Source: Hydractinia symbiolongicarpus (Eukaryota; Cnidaria; Hydrozoa; Anthoathecata; Hydractiniidae). Taken from it: a stretch of 64,000 nt of DNA. Location of the stretch: positions 15,201,001-15,265,000 of the forward strand of contig NC_079885.1 of the NCBI RefSeq assembly GCF_029227915.1. The letters run 5' to 3'. Shown here in pieces: positions 62,106 to 64,000 of the stretch (the first letter of the stretch is position 1; every line of letters begins with the position of its first letter). Both the position numbers and the translations under genes were made by a program. Under the pieces are notes generated by a model that saw nothing but the letters and a program-made list of their open reading frames with translations, ran no database searches and was not told the DNA's origin.

Positions 62106-62223
62106 GTCTACGACCATACCACGATGAACACACCTGTTCTCGTCCGATCACGGAAGTTAAGCATCGTCGGCCAGGATAAAACTTGGATGGGGGACCGCCT
62201 GGGAACTCCCGGTGTCGTAGGCT
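62106..62223 (+). rRNA. 5S rRNA copy 110, class B variant, 118 bp
   Basis: Same deletion and G69A, G75A, T76A as copy 96, 8,007 bp upstream. Confidence 0.92.
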
Positions 62224-62673
62224 ATTGACTTTTTCACGTTACATTATTTATCATTACGACTGTGACGTATCTTTTTTACGCAATAGCCCCTGAGTAAATC
62301 AAGTAAGGGACGTGATTAGAAGATGCTTTCCCTTCAAAACGGCTACAATCTTGCTGCAATAAATGCGCCACGTCGCAAATAAATGGATTACGAGCGTCAG
62401 ACAAAGAAAATGGCGATGTAGTTAATTTGCTAATTAACTTTGTCATATGAAAATTAAGTCTGCAAGTACCCTAGATTGCCTTCGTTGGAACTTTTTACCG
62501 GAAATCATAAAGCGCATTATTGTTGTCAAGAATCGATAGCGCTTAAAAAGAGCTGTCAAATGCACATAAACACGACCTATTTCGAATGATCCAGTCAAGA
62601 AATATGACCTTTAAAGTTTGAACCATTTTCGATGTAATGTGCTAATAAATCGTTGATATCTGCCCGTTTGTTT

Positions 62674-62792
62674 GTCTACGACCATACCACGATGAACACA
62701 CCTGTTCTCGTCCGATCACGGAAGTTATGCATCGTTGGGTCGGGATAGTACTTGGATGGGGGACCGCCTGGGATCTCCCGGTGTCGTAGGCT
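62674..62792 (+). rRNA. 5S rRNA copy 111, class A with G7
   Basis: As copy 97 plus C63T. Confidence 0.93.
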
Positions 62793-63296
62793 ATTGACTA
62801 TTTCACGTTACATTATTTAGCATTACGACTGTGACGTATCTTTTTTACGCAATAGCCGCTGAGTAAATCAAGTAAGGGACGTGATTAGAAGTTTCTTTCC
62901 CTTCAAAAGGGCTACGATCTGGCAGCATTAAATGCGCCACGTCGCAAATGAATGGATTACGAGCGTCAGACAAAGAAAATGGCGATGTAGTTAATTTGCT
63001 GATTAACTTTGTCATATGAAACTTAAGTCTGCAAGTACCCTAGATTGCCTTCGTTGGAACTTTTTACCAAAAGAGCTGTCAAATGCAAGTACCCTAGATT
63101 TCCTTCGTTGGAACTTTTTACCGGAAATCTTAAAGCGCATGGTTGTCGTAAAGAATCGATAGCGCTTAAAAAGAGCTTTCAAATGCACATAAACACGACC
63201 TATTTCGGATGATCCAGTCAAGAAATATGACCTTTAAAGTTTAAACCATTTTCGATGTAATGTGCTAATAAATCGTAGATATCTGCCCGTTTGTTT
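62793..63296 (+). repeat. Rearranged long spacer (504 bp), second copy
   Basis: Same joints as at 55 kb: repeated segments at 63032-63068 and 63086-63122 with the same 17 bases between them. It arrived here by the 8,007-bp duplication. Confidence 0.88.
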
Positions 63297-63415
63297 GTTT
63301 ACGACCATACCACGATGAACACACCTGTTCTCGTCCGATCACGGAAGTTAAGCATCGTCGGGCCGGGATAGTACTTGGATGGGGGACCGCCTGGGAACTC
63401 CCGGTGTCGTAGGCT
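63297..63415 (+). rRNA. 5S rRNA copy 112, class B
   Basis: Only C3T. T5 present. Likely functional. Preceded by the 504-bp rearranged spacer. Confidence 0.96.
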
Positions 63416-63865
63416 ATTGACTTTTTCACGTTACATTATTTAGCATTACGACTGTGACGTATCTTTTTTACGCAATAGCCGCTGAGTAAATCAAGTAAGG
63501 GACGTGATTAGAAGTTTCTTTCCCTTCAAAAGGGCTACGATCTGGCAGCATTAAATGCGCCACGTCGCAAATAAATGGATTACGAGCGTCAGACAAAGAA
63601 AATGGCGATGTAGTTAATTTGCTAATTAACTTTGTCATATAAAAATTAAGTCTGCAAGTACCCTAGATTGCCTTCGTAGGAACTTTTTACCGGAAATCAT
63701 AAAGCGCATTATTGTTGTCAAGAATCGATAGCGCTTAAAAAGAGCTGTCAAATGCACATAAACACGACCTATTTCGAATGATCCAGTCAAGAAATATGAC
63801 CTTTAAAGTTTGAACCATTTTCGATGTAATGTGCTAATAAATCGTTGATATCTGCCCGTTTGTTT

Positions 63866-63984
63866 GTCTACGACCATACCACGATGAACACACCTGTTCT
63901 CGTCCGATCACGGAAGTTATGCATCGTCGGGTCGGGATAGTACTTGGATGGGGGACCGCCTGGGATCTCCCGGTGTCGTAGGCT
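63866..63984 (+). rRNA. 5S rRNA copy 113, class A with G7
   Basis: Same allele as copy 97. The window ends 16 bases into its spacer, just at the CTATTTC site. Confidence 0.93.
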
Positions 63985-64000
63985 ATTGACTATTTCACGT
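63985..64000 (+). repeat. Start of an S1-type spacer at the window edge
   Basis: Sixteen bases after copy 113, including CTATTTC in place of the T5 terminator. Confidence 0.85.

Larger units (their letters stand above)
1..64000 (+). repeat. 5S rDNA tandem array, 113 gene copies
   Basis: The whole window is head-to-tail repetition of a 5S gene plus spacer. Mean gene-to-gene distance is about 569 bp (first gene at 83, last at 63866, 112 intervals). All copies are on the + strand and no interval lacks a gene. Departures from 569 are explained locally: 556 bp where a gene has lost 13 bp, 562 bp with a promoter deletion, and 623 bp where a spacer gained 54 bp. Short open frames on the minus strand are antisense readings of the gene or spacer and recur by repetition only. 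Such arrays are transcribed by RNA polymerase III. Confidence 0.98.

Noticed and set aside
1-64000. CRISPR array (regular repeats with spacers)
   Set aside because: Both the repeated gene and the intervening spacer are conserved from unit to unit, the period is 569 bp, and the repeat is a 5S rRNA gene.

Overview
The window is one uninterrupted tandem array of eukaryotic 5S ribosomal RNA genes. I count 113 copies, all on the + strand. Each is normally 119 bp followed by a spacer of about 450 bp, so the monomer is about 569 bp. The window begins and ends inside spacers, so the array continues on both sides. I see no protein-coding gene, transposon, tRNA, spliced-leader or other snRNA gene. The gene keeps the animal-type 5S framework (GTCTACG start, TACCAC, GGAAGTTAAGC, TAGTACTTGGATGGG, CCGCCTGGGAA, GTAGGCT end), so the source is very probably a metazoan nuclear genome. 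The spacers are not visibly CpG-depleted (23 CpG in 202-651), which leans towards an invertebrate. I cannot name the species.

Numbering: 5S position n is gene start + n - 1. Substitutions are given against the class B consensus of this window. Class B (68 copies, counting its variants and recombinants) has intact universal elements (G7-C112 pair in helix I, A55 in box A/loop B, A101 in loop E) and a T5 Pol III terminator starting 7 bases after the gene. Class A (45 copies) carries a linked set of changes: A55T, C67T, A101T, usually G7T, and CTATTTC in place of CTTTTTC. Class A has therefore lost the first terminator, and the next T-run is the T6 about 49-54 bases downstream. Spacers are also of two main kinds. 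S1 follows A genes and S2 follows B genes, so the basic pattern is a dimer A-S1-B-S2 of about 1,138 bp. A TATA-like TAATAAAT sits at -31 to -24 of nearly every copy.

Layout: 0-4.6 kb is mostly dimeric A/B. 4.6-10.4 kb is a trimeric higher-order repeat (period about 1,707 bp). 10.4-22 kb is dimeric with two or three duplicated multi-unit blocks. 22-31 kb is rich in class A, including subclass A2. 31-37 kb returns to A/B. 38.2-40.4 kb is a duplicated dimer containing two identical 3'-truncated genes. 40.7-44.3 kb is a near copy of 32.8-36.3 kb. 45-53.6 kb is a tetrameric higher-order repeat (2,275 bp) after a five-unit version. 55.3-62.2 kb holds only B-derived genes, several with helix II changes. 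61.7-63.25 kb repeats 53.7-55.25 kb, including a 54-bp spacer rearrangement.

How it works: the B copies should be transcribed by RNA polymerase III from internal box A, intermediate element and box C, helped by the upstream TATA-like element, and should end at T5. Ten copies are exact consensus (3030-type, e.g. 2925, 4063, 11460) and six more differ only by C3T, which still allows a U-G pair. Most other copies look like variants or pseudogenes carried along by unequal crossing-over and gene conversion. The most unusual feature is a coherent, abundant second 5S class that changes promoter, structure and terminator together.
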